Assembly (NCBI GenBank): GCA_964400405.1
Contig: CAYNUO010000008.1
Location: 1 to 64,000, forward strand
Direction of reading: 5' to 3'
Origin: CANKJK01 sp964400405
GTDB taxonomy: Bacteria > Acidobacteriota > Vicinamibacteria > Vicinamibacterales > UBA2999
DNA: 64,000 nt
The notes under the pieces are model-generated. The model worked only from the letters and a program-made list of their open reading frames with translations, ran no database searches and was not told where the DNA came from. Numbering within the stretch: the stretch's first letter is position 1; each line of letters opens with the position of its first letter. The position numbers and the translations under genes were made by a program. Below, one piece after another: positions 11,335 through 19,741 of this stretch.

Positions 11335-11340
11335 TACAAT
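11335..11340 (+). promoter_or_regulatory. -10-like TACAAT close to the receiver-protein start
   Basis: TACAAT ends 10 nt before ATG 11351, leaving almost no room for a leader or Shine-Dalgarno site. No clear -35 is visible. It fits the leaderless pattern seen at accD, glyA and kup. Confidence 0.45.
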
Positions 11341-11350
11341 CAGTTCATCC

Positions 11351-11821
11351 ATGGTGGGCGAGACCCCTCTGCCGGCGGAGCCTGCTCCGGTCGTCCTGGT
11401 TGTGGACGACGACGAGCCGATTCTGCGCATTCTCGGCCAGTGGGTGACGCGGCTGGGCTATGCGCCCAGGACTGCGGACTCTGCCGAGGCCGCCATCGCG
11501 GAACTGGAGAACGGGGGCATCGACGTCGCGCTCTGTGACATCCGGATGCCAGGCAAGGATGGGATCTGGCTCGCCAACCAGATTCGGGAGCGGTTCGCAT
11601 CGGTCGCCGTGGTGCTGGTCACCGGGATGGACGAACTGGACGCCTCGTTCACGCTGCGCCCTGGCATCGTCGGCTACGTCACCAAGCCGTTCGAGCGGGA
11701 CGCCATCTCCGGCGCCCTCAAGATGGCCCTCCGGTGGCGCCAGGAAGCGACACCCGCTCCCCAGGCCCAGGAGTCGCTGTTCGATATCGTCGAACGCTGG
11801 GAGCCCGCAGAGCAGTCCTGA
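11351..11821 (+). CDS. Single-domain response regulator (CheY-like receiver)
   Basis: The 156-residue product is one receiver domain with short tails. The acidic pocket (VVDDDEP), the phospho-acceptor aspartate (ALCDIRMPGKDG), the switch threonine (VLVTGMD) and the conserved lysine (YVTKPFERD) are all present. No DNA-binding or enzymatic output domain follows. The C-terminal tail (about 25 residues, ending FDIVERWEPAEQS) is unassigned. No histidine kinase is adjacent, so it is an orphan here; its partner and output are unknown. The start ATG follows TACAAT by 10 nt. Confidence 0.88.
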   Translation: MVGETPLPAEPAPVVLVVDDDEPILRILGQWVTRLGYAPRTADSAEAAIAELENGGIDVALCDIRMPGKDGIWLANQIRERFASVAVVLVTGMDELDASFTLRPGIVGYVTKPFERDAISGALKMALRWRQEATPAPQAQESLFDIVERWEPAEQS

Positions 11822-11885
11822 CGACCGTCCCCGGACGGCGGGCGTCAGCGTGATGCCACGGCGGGGCGCCCGGCAGCCTCACCCC

Positions 11886-11922
11886 GAAAAGAAAAAGGGG
11901 CCTGGCCACTGGCCAAGCCCCT
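11886..11922 (-). terminator. Rho-independent terminator of the tonB-exbB-exbD-exbD operon
   Basis: On the minus strand a GC-rich hairpin (GGGGC-TTGGCCA / TGGCCA-GGCCCC, imperfect) is followed by a T-rich stretch, about 37 bp after the last exbD stop. Confidence 0.85.
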
Positions 11923-11958
11923 CAAAGTTCCGGTCGAACCGGGTCGGCGCCGTCCGAG

Positions 11959-12426
11959 CTACTGGCCAGCCGCGGCGGCGGCAGCCTTCTTCATCCCGTC
12001 CGTCACGATACCGACCTTCTCCACACCAGCGCCCTTGGCGGCGTCGATGACCTCGACGATGTCGCCGTAGCGCAGTGTGCCGGCCGCTGAGATGAACATC
12101 GTCTTGTCCTTGCGCTCTTCGAAGATGCCACGCAGCTTCTCCTGGAGCTCACCGATGGTCACGTCCTGCTTGTTGACCGCGATCTTCCGGTCCGCGCTGT
12201 ACTCCAGCACGATCTGGCTGATGTCCGGCGCGGCCTTCGTCGCCTGCTGCGTTTCGGCCGGCAGGTTGACGTCCACGCCCTTCTGAGAGAGCGGCAGGGC
12301 CGCCATGAAGATCACCAGGAGCACGAGCAGCACGTCGATCATCGGCGTGATGTTCATCTCGGAGGTGGCGGCCGGCGTCTTGGCCGTGAAGACCTTGTCT
12401 GCGCCGTGATGCTTGTGAGCGGACAT
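11959..12426 (-). CDS. exbD: ExbD/TolR family biopolymer transport protein (second copy)
   Basis: This 155-residue inner-membrane protein has a short cytoplasmic N-terminus, one transmembrane helix (MIDVLLVLLVIFMAALPL) and a periplasmic domain. The aspartate in the helix (NITPMIDVLLVLL) is the proton-carrying residue of the family. It forms part of the proton channel that powers TonB. It starts 2 bp after the preceding exbD. It differs clearly from that copy, notably in an Ala-rich C-terminal tail (KKAAAAAAGQ), so the pair is not a recent duplication. Confidence 0.9.
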   Translation of the reverse strand: MSAHKHHGADKVFTAKTPAATSEMNITPMIDVLLVLLVIFMAALPLSQKGVDVNLPAETQQATKAAPDISQIVLEYSADRKIAVNKQDVTIGELQEKLRGIFEERKDKTMFISAAGTLRYGDIVEVIDAAKGAGVEKVGIVTDGMKKAAAAAAGQ

Positions 12427-12428
12427 GG

Positions 12429-12857
12429 CTACTTCCCTCCGCCGGTCGTCTTCTTTTCCGTGATCAGGCCCATATCCTCGACGCCTGCCGCACGAGCTTC
12501 GTCCATGGCATCCATGACGGCGCCGTACGGGGCGTCCACATCGGCCTTGATGTAGAGCAGCTTGACGGCCTTCTCTTCCAGAGCCTCTTCAAGCTTGCGG
12601 CGCAGATCCGACATCGGCACCATGACGGAATCGACGTAGACCGCGCGGTCGGCGGTGACGCCGAGCACCGTCTGGTCGTCCGTTTCCGGCTTGTCGCTGC
12701 TGTTATCCGCGACGGGCAGCTTGACGGGCACGCCCTTCTGGAGCATCGGTGCCACGATCATCATGATGATCAGGAGCACCAACATGACGTCCACGAGTGG
12801 CGTGACGTTGATTTCGGATTTGACGGCCCCTTCCTCGCCGCCGACAGACATACTCAT
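12429..12857 (-). CDS. exbD: ExbD/TolR family biopolymer transport protein (first copy)
   Basis: The 142-residue protein has one membrane helix containing the conserved aspartate (NVTPLVDVMLVLLIIMMIV), followed by a periplasmic domain with KLPVADNSSDKPE and a conserved C-terminal half. Its role is proton-motive coupling with the ExbB homologue upstream. Two closely spaced in-frame ATGs (12857 and 12851) are possible starts. It lies between exbB and the second exbD in an operon beginning with tonB. A Tol-Pal role is less likely because no tolB or pal is nearby. Confidence 0.9.
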   Translation of the reverse strand: MSMSVGGEEGAVKSEINVTPLVDVMLVLLIIMMIVAPMLQKGVPVKLPVADNSSDKPETDDQTVLGVTADRAVYVDSVMVPMSDLRRKLEEALEEKAVKLLYIKADVDAPYGAVMDAMDEARAAGVEDMGLITEKKTTGGGK

Positions 12858-12943
12858 CGGTATCGCTCCTGGGATGTGCGGTTAGAGCGGCCGGAGCGCG
12901 CTGGCAGGTTGGCCAGCCGCCCCGGCTCGCAACATCCGGATGA

Positions 12944-13630
12944 CTAGGCCGCGTTCTTGATGAACCAGTCCACGAGCTCCGACGAGGAGTTATCCATCTC
13001 CACGTTGAAGTGCTCGATACGGCCCGTCAGGTAGTTGTAGAACCAGACGGCCGGGATGGCCACGAACAGTCCGAGCGCCGTTTCGATGAGCGCCTCAGCG
13101 ATACCGGCCGAGACCGCGCCGATGCCGGAGGAACCGCCGGCAGAGGCGATACCCACGAAGGCGTTGATAACGCCGATAACCGTGCCGAGCAGTCCGACGA
13201 ACGGCGCCGTGGAACCGATGGTCGCCAGCACGCTGACACCCTTCTTCAGGTCGGCGGCGGTCAGGGCCGTCGCACGCTGAATGGCGCGGCGGACCGTGTC
13301 CAGAACGTCATCGCGGTTGCCCGAGAGACCCGCTTCCTTCTGGTACTGGAACTCCTGAAGGCCGGCGCCCACCACCTTCGCGAGGTGGCTGTAGCGGTAG
13401 TCCTTCGAGCCCGCCAGCGCGATCGCCTCCTTGAGGCGGCCGTCCTTGAGGTGCTTGGCGACCTGGGGAGCGAAGATCTTCGACTGGTTCCGCGCCTGGT
13501 TGTAGGTGTAGATGCGCTCGATCGCCACACCGATGGACCAGAACGACATGATGAACAGGACCACCGCCACGGCGATGGCGGGACCGGTCATGGTCTGGGC
13601 AATTTCAATAAGATTCAGCTCGCCACCCAT
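12944..13630 (-). CDS. exbB: MotA/TolQ/ExbB proton channel family protein
   Basis: This 228-residue protein has three membrane segments, with a large cytoplasmic loop after the first. The conserved proton-channel region is visible as GSTAPFVGLLGTVIGVINAF and AEALIETALGLFVAIPAVWFY. In the family it forms a pentamer around ExbD and harnesses the proton motive force for TonB-dependent outer-membrane uptake. The ATG at 13630 follows a GGAGG-type site. The 137-bp gap to tonB contains imperfect hairpins but no T-run. Confidence 0.92.
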   Translation of the reverse strand: MGGELNLIEIAQTMTGPAIAVAVVLFIMSFWSIGVAIERIYTYNQARNQSKIFAPQVAKHLKDGRLKEAIALAGSKDYRYSHLAKVVGAGLQEFQYQKEAGLSGNRDDVLDTVRRAIQRATALTAADLKKGVSVLATIGSTAPFVGLLGTVIGVINAFVGIASAGGSSGIGAVSAGIAEALIETALGLFVAIPAVWFYNYLTGRIEHFNVEMDNSSSELVDWFIKNAA

Positions 13631-13767
13631 TACGACATCCTCCGCAATCTATTGTTGAGACGATCTGTCGGACAAGTTGGCCCCTCGCCTCGTCTCACGA
13701 GCGGGGGAAGAGGCGTAAGGCCTCGGACTTCTACGAAACTCGTATTCTTCGGGAACTCTGCTTCTGC

Positions 13768-14493
13768 CTAGCTGAGCGTGAACTGAACGGTGACCGTCAT
13801 GATGACCGGCACGGGCTGACCATTCAGTGTCGTCGGCGTGAACTGCCACTGCTTCACGGCGTCGATGGCAGCCTGGTCCAGCAACGGGATGGACCGGAGC
13901 ACGCGGGTGTCCGTGACGCTGCCCGTCGGTCCGATCGTGGCCTCGATGATCACCACGCCCTGCACGCGGGCGGACTGAGCGATCGACGGATACACGGGCC
14001 GGACGTCCTTGGTTTTCTTCGGGGCCTGGATGTTTCCGCCGACGCGCACCGGAGCCGGAGGCGGCGGAGGCGGCGGGGGCGGCGGGGGCGGCGCATCCGG
14101 CACACCGCCGGAGATGCCACCGACGACGCCGCCGGGAATGCCACCGTCAACGCCCGCATTGCGGTCGAAGTTGGTGTCCGGCGCTTCCGCTTTGATTTCT
14201 GACGGAGCTTCGGTCGGCGCCGCAGCCGGATTCGGCTGCACCACCGGTTCCGGAGCCTTCGCGGCAGGCGGCGGCGGGGGCGGCGGCGGGGGCGGCGGGG
14301 GCGGCGGCGGCGCCACGAAGGCGGCCATCGCACCAGCTGGAGTCGGCAGGATATCAGCCGCCATCAGCGGGATGATGACCATCCCGAGGATGATGACCGT
14401 GTGCACGACAATCGACACGACAACGGTGGTTCCCTGATTCGAACCCACCTTGACGCTCGGGTCGACAATGTCGCCGAACATGTGACGTGGCAC
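13768..14493 (-). CDS. tonB: TonB family protein (energy transducer)
   Basis: The 241-residue product has the TonB plan: an N-terminal membrane anchor (about residues 25-50, VVSIVVHTVIILGMVIIPL), a long periplasmic linker with two polyproline runs and a Gly/Val-rich stretch, and a C-terminal TonB domain with PVYPSIAQSARVQGVVIIEA and VKQWQFTPTTLNGQPVPV. It spans the periplasm and drives TonB-dependent receptors. The GTG at 14493 is favoured because AGGAGGGT lies about 8 nt upstream. It heads a tonB-exbB-exbD-exbD operon. No receptor gene is in the window, so the cargo is unknown. Confidence 0.92.
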   Translation of the reverse strand: MPRHMFGDIVDPSVKVGSNQGTTVVVSIVVHTVIILGMVIIPLMAADILPTPAGAMAAFVAPPPPPPPPPPPPPPPAAKAPEPVVQPNPAAAPTEAPSEIKAEAPDTNFDRNAGVDGGIPGGVVGGISGGVPDAPPPPPPPPPPPPAPVRVGGNIQAPKKTKDVRPVYPSIAQSARVQGVVIIEATIGPTGSVTDTRVLRSIPLLDQAAIDAVKQWQFTPTTLNGQPVPVIMTVTVQFTLS

Positions 14494-14542
14494 CGGGCTT
14501 ACCCTCCTGAGAAACGGAACTTGCGGTCGGCAAGAGCGGCCG

Positions 14543-14572
14543 ATTATAGCGATCCCGAAAAAACAGTGTCAA
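14543..14572 (-). promoter_or_regulatory. Sigma-70-type promoter for the tonB operon
   Basis: On the minus strand a consensus TTGACA (14572-14567) and consensus TATAAT (14548-14543) are separated by 18 bp, about 50 bp upstream of the tonB start. Both hexamers are perfect, the strongest promoter match I found in the window. Confidence 0.85.
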
Positions 14573-14677
14573 CGCGCGGCGGAAACCCCTGAGATCCCCG
14601 CATTTGCCGAGTTAGACACCGGAACACGCAATTGGCTCCCGGGTCCACGATCAGCCAAAGAGCGCGCAGTATAGCCC

Positions 14678-14714
14678 GGGTCCGGATGATCGCTCCAGCG
14701 ATTAATCCGGACCC
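14678..14714. repeat. Hairpin downstream of the pyrophosphatase gene
   Basis: GGGTCCGGAT at 14678-14687 pairs with ATCCGGACCC at 14705-14714, with an inner complementary segment (ATCGCT/AGCGAT). It lies about 20 bp after the hppA stop, where a terminator is expected, but no T-run follows on either strand. Confidence 0.5.
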
Positions 14715-14733
14715 GGAAATGCCTCAAGTTGCC

Positions 14734-17232
14734 TCAGACCCCTGCCGGCCGCTTGACTTCCGTGCCGATCCGCATCGCGTAGAACGACCGGTAGACAAAC
14801 ACCGCCGACACCGCGAAGAAGAGCGCCGCGAGCATATGGCTCACGCCGCTGCCCATGTCGACCGTCAGGCGCACGGCCAGCTGCACGGCAAGCAGGCCGA
14901 ACAGGGTCGTGAACTTGATCACGGGATTGAGCGCGACCGACGACGTGTCCTTGAAGGGGTCGCCGACGGTGTCGCCGACGACGGTCGCCGCGTGGAGCGG
15001 CGTGTTCTTCATCTTCAGCTCGGTCTCGACGATCTTCTTCGCGTTGTCCCACGCGCCGCCGGCGTTGGCCATGAAGACGGCCTGGTAGAGGCCGAACAGC
15101 GCGATGGAGACGAGATAGCCGACGAAGAAGTAGGGCTCGACGAACGCGAACGCGAGCGTCGAGAAGAAGACCGTCAGGAAGATGTTGAGCATGCCCTTCT
15201 GCGCGTACTGCGTGCAGATCTCGACCACCTTCTTGCTGTCCTCGACCGAGGCCTTCTCCGCGCCACCGTCGAGCTTGATGTTCGCCTTGATGAACTCCAC
15301 GGCGCGGTAGGCGCCCGTCGTGACGGCCTGCATCGACGCACCCGTGAACCAGTAGATGATCGCGCCGCCGGTCACCAGACCCAGCAGAAAGGGTGCGTGA
15401 AGCATCGAAAGGTTCGCGACCAGATCGGGACGAAGGCCCTCGGTCAGCTCCATGATGATGGAGAAGATCATCGTGGTCGCGCCGACCACTGCGGTACCGA
15501 TGAGTACCGGCTTCGCGGTCGCCTTGAACGTGTTGCCCGCGCCGTCGTTCTCTTCGAGCAGCTCCTTGGCCTTTTCGAAGTCGACGTCGATGCTGAAGTC
15601 CTTCTTCAGCTCCTGCTTGATGCCGGGGACCGACTCGATCACCGACAGCTCGAAGACCGACTGCGCGTTGTCCGTCACCGGCCCGTAGGAGTCGACGGCG
15701 ATGGTCACGGGGCCCATGCCGAGGAAGCCGAAGGCCACCAGGCCGAACGCGAAGACCGCCGGCGCCATCATGAAGCCCGGGTCCTGCATGATCGGGCTCG
15801 AGGTGGTCACCAGGAAGGCTATCGACATCAGCGCGACGATGGTCAGACCGAGCCAGTAGGCGCTGAAGTTGCCCGCCACGAGACCAGACAGCACGTTGAG
15901 CGACGGACCACCTTCATTGGAGGAGGTGACGACTTCCTTGACGTGGGCGGATTCGGTCGACGTGAACACCTTCACCAGCTCGGGGATGATGGCGCCGGCC
16001 AGCGTGCCGCACGTGATGATCGTGGCCAGCTTCCACCAGAGCGTGCTGTCGCCGAGGTCGGCGATGAGCAGGTGCGAGACCACGTAGGTGAGCACGACCG
16101 ACACGATCGAGGTCAGCCACACCAGCGAGGTCAGCGGCGCCTCGAAGTTCATCTTCGTGACGGTGCTGTAGCGGGCCTTGGCCACCGCTTCGTTGATGAG
16201 GTAGGACGCGCCGCTCGCGATCACCATCATGATGCGCATCGCGAAGATCCAGACCAGCAGCTTCACCTGCACGGCTGACTGCGGAACGGCGAGCATGATG
16301 AACGTGATGAGCGCGACGCCCGTCACGCCGTAGGTCTCGAAGCCGTCCGCTGATGGGCCGACGGAATCGCCGGCGTTGTCTCCGACGCAGTCGGCGATGA
16401 CGCCCGGGTTGCGGGCGTCGTCTTCCTTGATGTTGAAGACGATCTTCATCAGGTCGGAACCGATGTCGGCGATCTTCGTGAAGATGCCGCCGGCGATACG
16501 GAGCGCGGCCGCGCCGAGCGATTCGCCGATGGCGAAGCCGATGAAGCACGGCCCGGCGTAGTCACCCGGGATGAAGAGCAGGATGATCAGCATGATCAGC
16601 AGCTCGACGCTGATGAGCAGCATGCCGATGCTCATGCCCGCGCGCAGCGGAATCGCGTAGACCGGGTAGGCCTTGCCCTCGAGGCTGGCAAACGCGGTCC
16701 GGGAGTTCGCATACGTGTTCACCCGGATACCGAACCAGGCCACGCTGTAGCTGCCCAGGATGCCGACGACGCTGAAGAGCAGGATGATGCCGACGCGCAG
16801 CGGCTCCATCTCCGACAGCACGCCGAAATAGAGCACGATGATGACGGCGATGAAGATTTCGAGGATCGCGATGAAGCGGCCCTGCGTGATCAGGTAGGTC
16901 TTGCACGTTTCGTAGATCAGCTCGGAGATCTCGCGCATCGTGCGATGCACCGGCAGGTTCTTCAGCTGGTTGAGGATCACCAGGCCGAAGATGATGCCCA
17001 GCGCCGCGACGCCGAGCCCGCCGAACAGCAGCGTCCGGCCGTCGTACCCGCCGACATCCGTGCTCGAGAGATCCGGCAGGATCAGATTCGCCTCACCCCC
17101 GGTGTGATGCGTGGCGGCTGCCGCCGCGTGTTCCTGCCCTTCGGCCTGACCAGCCAGGGCCAGGCCCGCCGACGATCCGATCATCATGAGCGCCAGGACA
17201 GCGGTGCCCAGGCATTTGATCCACGACTTCAT
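14734..17232 (-). CDS. hppA: Membrane-bound ion-pumping pyrophosphatase, divergent type
   Basis: This 832-residue integral membrane enzyme hydrolyses pyrophosphate and pumps protons or sodium. Family motifs include EDDARNPGVIADCVGDNAGD, GGAWDNAKK and DTVGDPFKDTSSVALNP. The substrate-site segment carries Cys where most family members have Asn (ADNVGDN becomes ADCVGDN). The GNTFKATAK motif has Lys at the position that, by family rules, marks K+-independent enzymes. The N-terminus resembles a cleavable signal peptide (residues 1-28, ending GLALAGQA), longer than usual. The ion pumped cannot be read reliably from sequence; a divergent K+-independent class fits best. Confidence 0.93.
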   Translation of the reverse strand: MKSWIKCLGTAVLALMMIGSSAGLALAGQAEGQEHAAAAATHHTGGEANLILPDLSSTDVGGYDGRTLLFGGLGVAALGIIFGLVILNQLKNLPVHRTMREISELIYETCKTYLITQGRFIAILEIFIAVIIVLYFGVLSEMEPLRVGIILLFSVVGILGSYSVAWFGIRVNTYANSRTAFASLEGKAYPVYAIPLRAGMSIGMLLISVELLIMLIILLFIPGDYAGPCFIGFAIGESLGAAALRIAGGIFTKIADIGSDLMKIVFNIKEDDARNPGVIADCVGDNAGDSVGPSADGFETYGVTGVALITFIMLAVPQSAVQVKLLVWIFAMRIMMVIASGASYLINEAVAKARYSTVTKMNFEAPLTSLVWLTSIVSVVLTYVVSHLLIADLGDSTLWWKLATIITCGTLAGAIIPELVKVFTSTESAHVKEVVTSSNEGGPSLNVLSGLVAGNFSAYWLGLTIVALMSIAFLVTTSSPIMQDPGFMMAPAVFAFGLVAFGFLGMGPVTIAVDSYGPVTDNAQSVFELSVIESVPGIKQELKKDFSIDVDFEKAKELLEENDGAGNTFKATAKPVLIGTAVVGATTMIFSIIMELTEGLRPDLVANLSMLHAPFLLGLVTGGAIIYWFTGASMQAVTTGAYRAVEFIKANIKLDGGAEKASVEDSKKVVEICTQYAQKGMLNIFLTVFFSTLAFAFVEPYFFVGYLVSIALFGLYQAVFMANAGGAWDNAKKIVETELKMKNTPLHAATVVGDTVGDPFKDTSSVALNPVIKFTTLFGLLAVQLAVRLTVDMGSGVSHMLAALFFAVSAVFVYRSFYAMRIGTEVKRPAGV

Positions 17233-17284
17233 CGCGTTCAGTCCCTTCTCTGAGTGAAACGTGCCCGTAATTTGCCCGACTACG

Positions 17285-17887
17285 TTACTGATGACGGACC
17301 GTGCCGCCCGACACGATACCGGGTAACGACATCCCGCCCGTCAACACGACCCGGATGGCGTCCTCGACGGAGACATCCGGAAACAGCGCCTCGGCCTTCG
17401 GGTAGAGCGCAATGTCACCGAGGTAGAGATGGTTCGTCGGTACATACACCGCGACGAACGGCTCCAGCCCCCGGCCGCGATCGACCACGAACTCCTTGGT
17501 GAGAAACCCGAGCGTCAGACCTCGCCCCGGCACCTCGACCATGACAACCTGCTTGAACCCGTACTCGTTGTCCGGTGAAAACGCCGCGATCAACTGCCGG
17601 ACCGGCGCGTAGACGGTGCCGAAGACCGGGATCCGGCCAAGGATCTCCTCGGCCCGGGCCAGCACCCGCTTTCCGAATACGTTGCTCGTCACCGCGCCCA
17701 CGGCCAGTACCAGCACCGCCGTGATGGCGAGGCCGAGGCCCGGCACACGACGCCCGATCACCCGCACGGACACCGGCGCCGTGAAGCCGTCAATGATACC
17801 GAAAACCCACACGAGCGCCGCCACGCTGACCACCAGCGGAACCAGCACGAAGAAGCCGGTGATGAAACGGCGGCGCAGCCACGACAT
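17285..17887 (-). CDS. DUF502 family membrane protein
   Basis: The 200-residue product starts at ATG 17887 (MSWLRRRFITGFFVLVPLVV). It has two N-terminal membrane segments (about residues 9-32 and 50-70) and a soluble C-terminal domain with PVFGTVYAPVRQL, FLTKEFVV and VYVPTNHLYLGD, the conserved block of DUF502 proteins. The biochemical role is unknown. It lies 5 bp downstream of uppP on the same strand and is probably cotranscribed. A longer reading upstream would run through uppP in another frame and is rejected. Confidence 0.87.
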   Translation of the reverse strand: MSWLRRRFITGFFVLVPLVVSVAALVWVFGIIDGFTAPVSVRVIGRRVPGLGLAITAVLVLAVGAVTSNVFGKRVLARAEEILGRIPVFGTVYAPVRQLIAAFSPDNEYGFKQVVMVEVPGRGLTLGFLTKEFVVDRGRGLEPFVAVYVPTNHLYLGDIALYPKAEALFPDVSVEDAIRVVLTGGMSLPGIVSGGTVRHQ

Positions 17888-17892
17888 GGCGG

Positions 17893-18699
17893 TCAGTTCA
17901 GGCTCCACCCGTTCCAGAGCGCCAGAAGCATAAGCCCGCCGGTGGCAATCCGGTACCAGGCAAAGGGCGCAAAGCCCGCACGGCCCACAAAGCGAAGAAA
18001 CGGTGCGACGACGGCCAGGGACGCCAGAAACGCCGCGACGAATCCGACCGCTATCTCTGCCGACCTGGGCGAAGCCATGCCCCCCTCCAGGCGCAGGAGG
18101 TCGTTGCCGAACGCCGCGGCCATCGTCGGGACGGCCAGAAAGAACGAGAACTCGGCGGCCGCCGTGCGGTCCATGCCCATCAGCATGCCGCCGATGACCG
18201 TCGCGCCGGAGCGGGACACGCCCGGCACCACGGCCAGAGCCTGGCACAGACCCACACCCAGAGCCCGGCCGACCGGCGTCGCCTCAGCGGACGTAATCGT
18301 GGGACGCAGCCGCATCCGCTCGACGGCCAGCATCACCACGCCACCGAGCACCAGCGCCACCGCGATGGTCGCGGCGCTGCCATACAGGACGGCGGTGATG
18401 TACCCGCGGCCAGCGGCCCCGAGCAGCAGCACCGGCAGGAGCCCGGCACCGAGCGCAATCACGAAGCGCCGCGCGGCGGAGTCATGCGGAAAGGCGCGCA
18501 CCAGCCCGCCGATCCGGACGCGATAGAGCCAGACGATCGCGAGGATTGACCCCAGCTGGATCATGATCGTGAACACGCCACCGGGATCCTCGAAGCCGAG
18601 CAGCCGTCCGGCGACGAGCAGGTGGGCGGTGGACGAAACCGGCAGGAACTCCGTCAGACCCTGCAGCGCGCCCAGCAGCGCGGCGTGCACGTAGTTCAC
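17893..18699 (-). CDS. uppP: Undecaprenyl-diphosphatase (UppP/BacA)
   Basis: The 268-residue multi-pass membrane protein recycles the lipid carrier by dephosphorylating undecaprenyl diphosphate for peptidoglycan and O-antigen synthesis. Both family motifs are present: LQGLTEFLPVSSTAHLL near the N-terminus and PGVSRSGATVIGGMLMG near residue 165. The start is GTG 18699 (MNYVHAALLG). It sits between secF and the DUF502 gene in the minus-strand envelope cluster and is consistent with Ddl a few kilobases away. Confidence 0.95.
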   Translation of the reverse strand: MNYVHAALLGALQGLTEFLPVSSTAHLLVAGRLLGFEDPGGVFTIMIQLGSILAIVWLYRVRIGGLVRAFPHDSAARRFVIALGAGLLPVLLLGAAGRGYITAVLYGSAATIAVALVLGGVVMLAVERMRLRPTITSAEATPVGRALGVGLCQALAVVPGVSRSGATVIGGMLMGMDRTAAAEFSFFLAVPTMAAAFGNDLLRLEGGMASPRSAEIAVGFVAAFLASLAVVAPFLRFVGRAGFAPFAWYRIATGGLMLLALWNGWSLN

Positions 18700-18745
18700 G
18701 GGCGGCCGAGTGCCTCACCGGGTACCACGCGAACCGGAACGTCCG

Positions 18746-19732
18746 TCAGGCGTTCGCCTTACGGCCGGCCTTCCCGCGCCGGGATGCCGAGACGGCCGGT
18801 TCGACAGCCTGGGCCGACGCCACCGGCTTCCGGCCCTGCCAGAAGGTCACGATCGCCGCGGCCACGAAGACGCTCGAGTAGGTGCCGGTCACGATGCCGA
18901 TCACCATCGTGAACGCGAAGCCCGCCAGCACGTCGCCGCCGAAGAGCAGCAGCGCAATCGCGGACAGCAGCGCCGTGCCCGCCGTGATGATCGTCCGGCT
19001 GAGCGTCTGGTTCAGCGCGACGTTGATCGTCTCGGAGAGCGACGCCCGCCGGTTGGCGCGCAGATTCTCGCGGACGCGGTCGAAGATGACGATCGTGTCG
19101 TTGGTCGAGTAACCCGTCACCGTCAGGATGGCGGCGATGACGTTCAGCGTGATGTCGTACTGGAAGAACGCGAGGAACGCGACCGTGACCAGGATGTCGT
19201 GGATGCTGGCCACCACGGCGCCGACTGCGAACGACAGCTGGAACCGGAACGCGATGTAGGCCAGGATGCCGACCAGCGAGGCGAGGAACGCGTAGATCCC
19301 CTTCTCGGTCAGCTCGCGGCCCACGGACGGGCCGACGATTTCCGTGCCGACCACGCTGAACCCGCCGAGGTTCCCCTTCCGCAGGGCATCCTCGGCCACC
19401 TTCGCCGTCGAACCCAGCGCGGCGCCGGCTTCCGCGCCGACCTGCGGCACGCGGACCATGACCTGGCGCTGGCCCGGGTCACCGTAGGAGGTGACCATGA
19501 TGTTCTGGCCGCCGCCCGGGAAGTTCTTGTCGAGCGTCGAGCGGACGTCCTCCACCGACGGCATCTGCTCGAACTGCGCGATGATCGCCGTGCCGCCGGC
19601 GAACTCGATGCCCAGCGGAATGCCCTTCGTGACGACGACGCCGAGCCCGGCGAGGATCACGACCCACGACAGCGCAATCGCGTGCCAGCGCCAGCGGAGA
19701 AAATCGAACGAGGTGTTGTGCAGGATCTGCAT
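18746..19732 (-). CDS. secF: Protein translocase subunit SecF
   Basis: This 328-residue membrane protein has an N-terminal segment (FDFLRWRWHAIALSWVVILAG), a periplasmic domain, and five C-terminal membrane helices containing TVTGYSTNDTIVIFDRVREN, the diagnostic SecF motif. With SecD and YajC it uses the proton motive force to complete export through SecYEG. I prefer ATG 19732 (MQILHNTSFDF) over an upstream TTG because AAGGG lies 7-8 nt before it. It follows secD by a few bases. The C-terminal tail is basic and Ala-rich. Confidence 0.95.
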   Translation of the reverse strand: MQILHNTSFDFLRWRWHAIALSWVVILAGLGVVVTKGIPLGIEFAGGTAIIAQFEQMPSVEDVRSTLDKNFPGGGQNIMVTSYGDPGQRQVMVRVPQVGAEAGAALGSTAKVAEDALRKGNLGGFSVVGTEIVGPSVGRELTEKGIYAFLASLVGILAYIAFRFQLSFAVGAVVASIHDILVTVAFLAFFQYDITLNVIAAILTVTGYSTNDTIVIFDRVRENLRANRRASLSETINVALNQTLSRTIITAGTALLSAIALLLFGGDVLAGFAFTMVIGIVTGTYSSVFVAAAIVTFWQGRKPVASAQAVEPAVSASRRGKAGRKANA

Positions 19733-19741
19733 CGGCAACCC

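Noticed and set aside
14009..14437. Plus-strand frame with poly-Gly stretches
   Set aside because: It is the antisense reading of the polyproline linkers of TonB.
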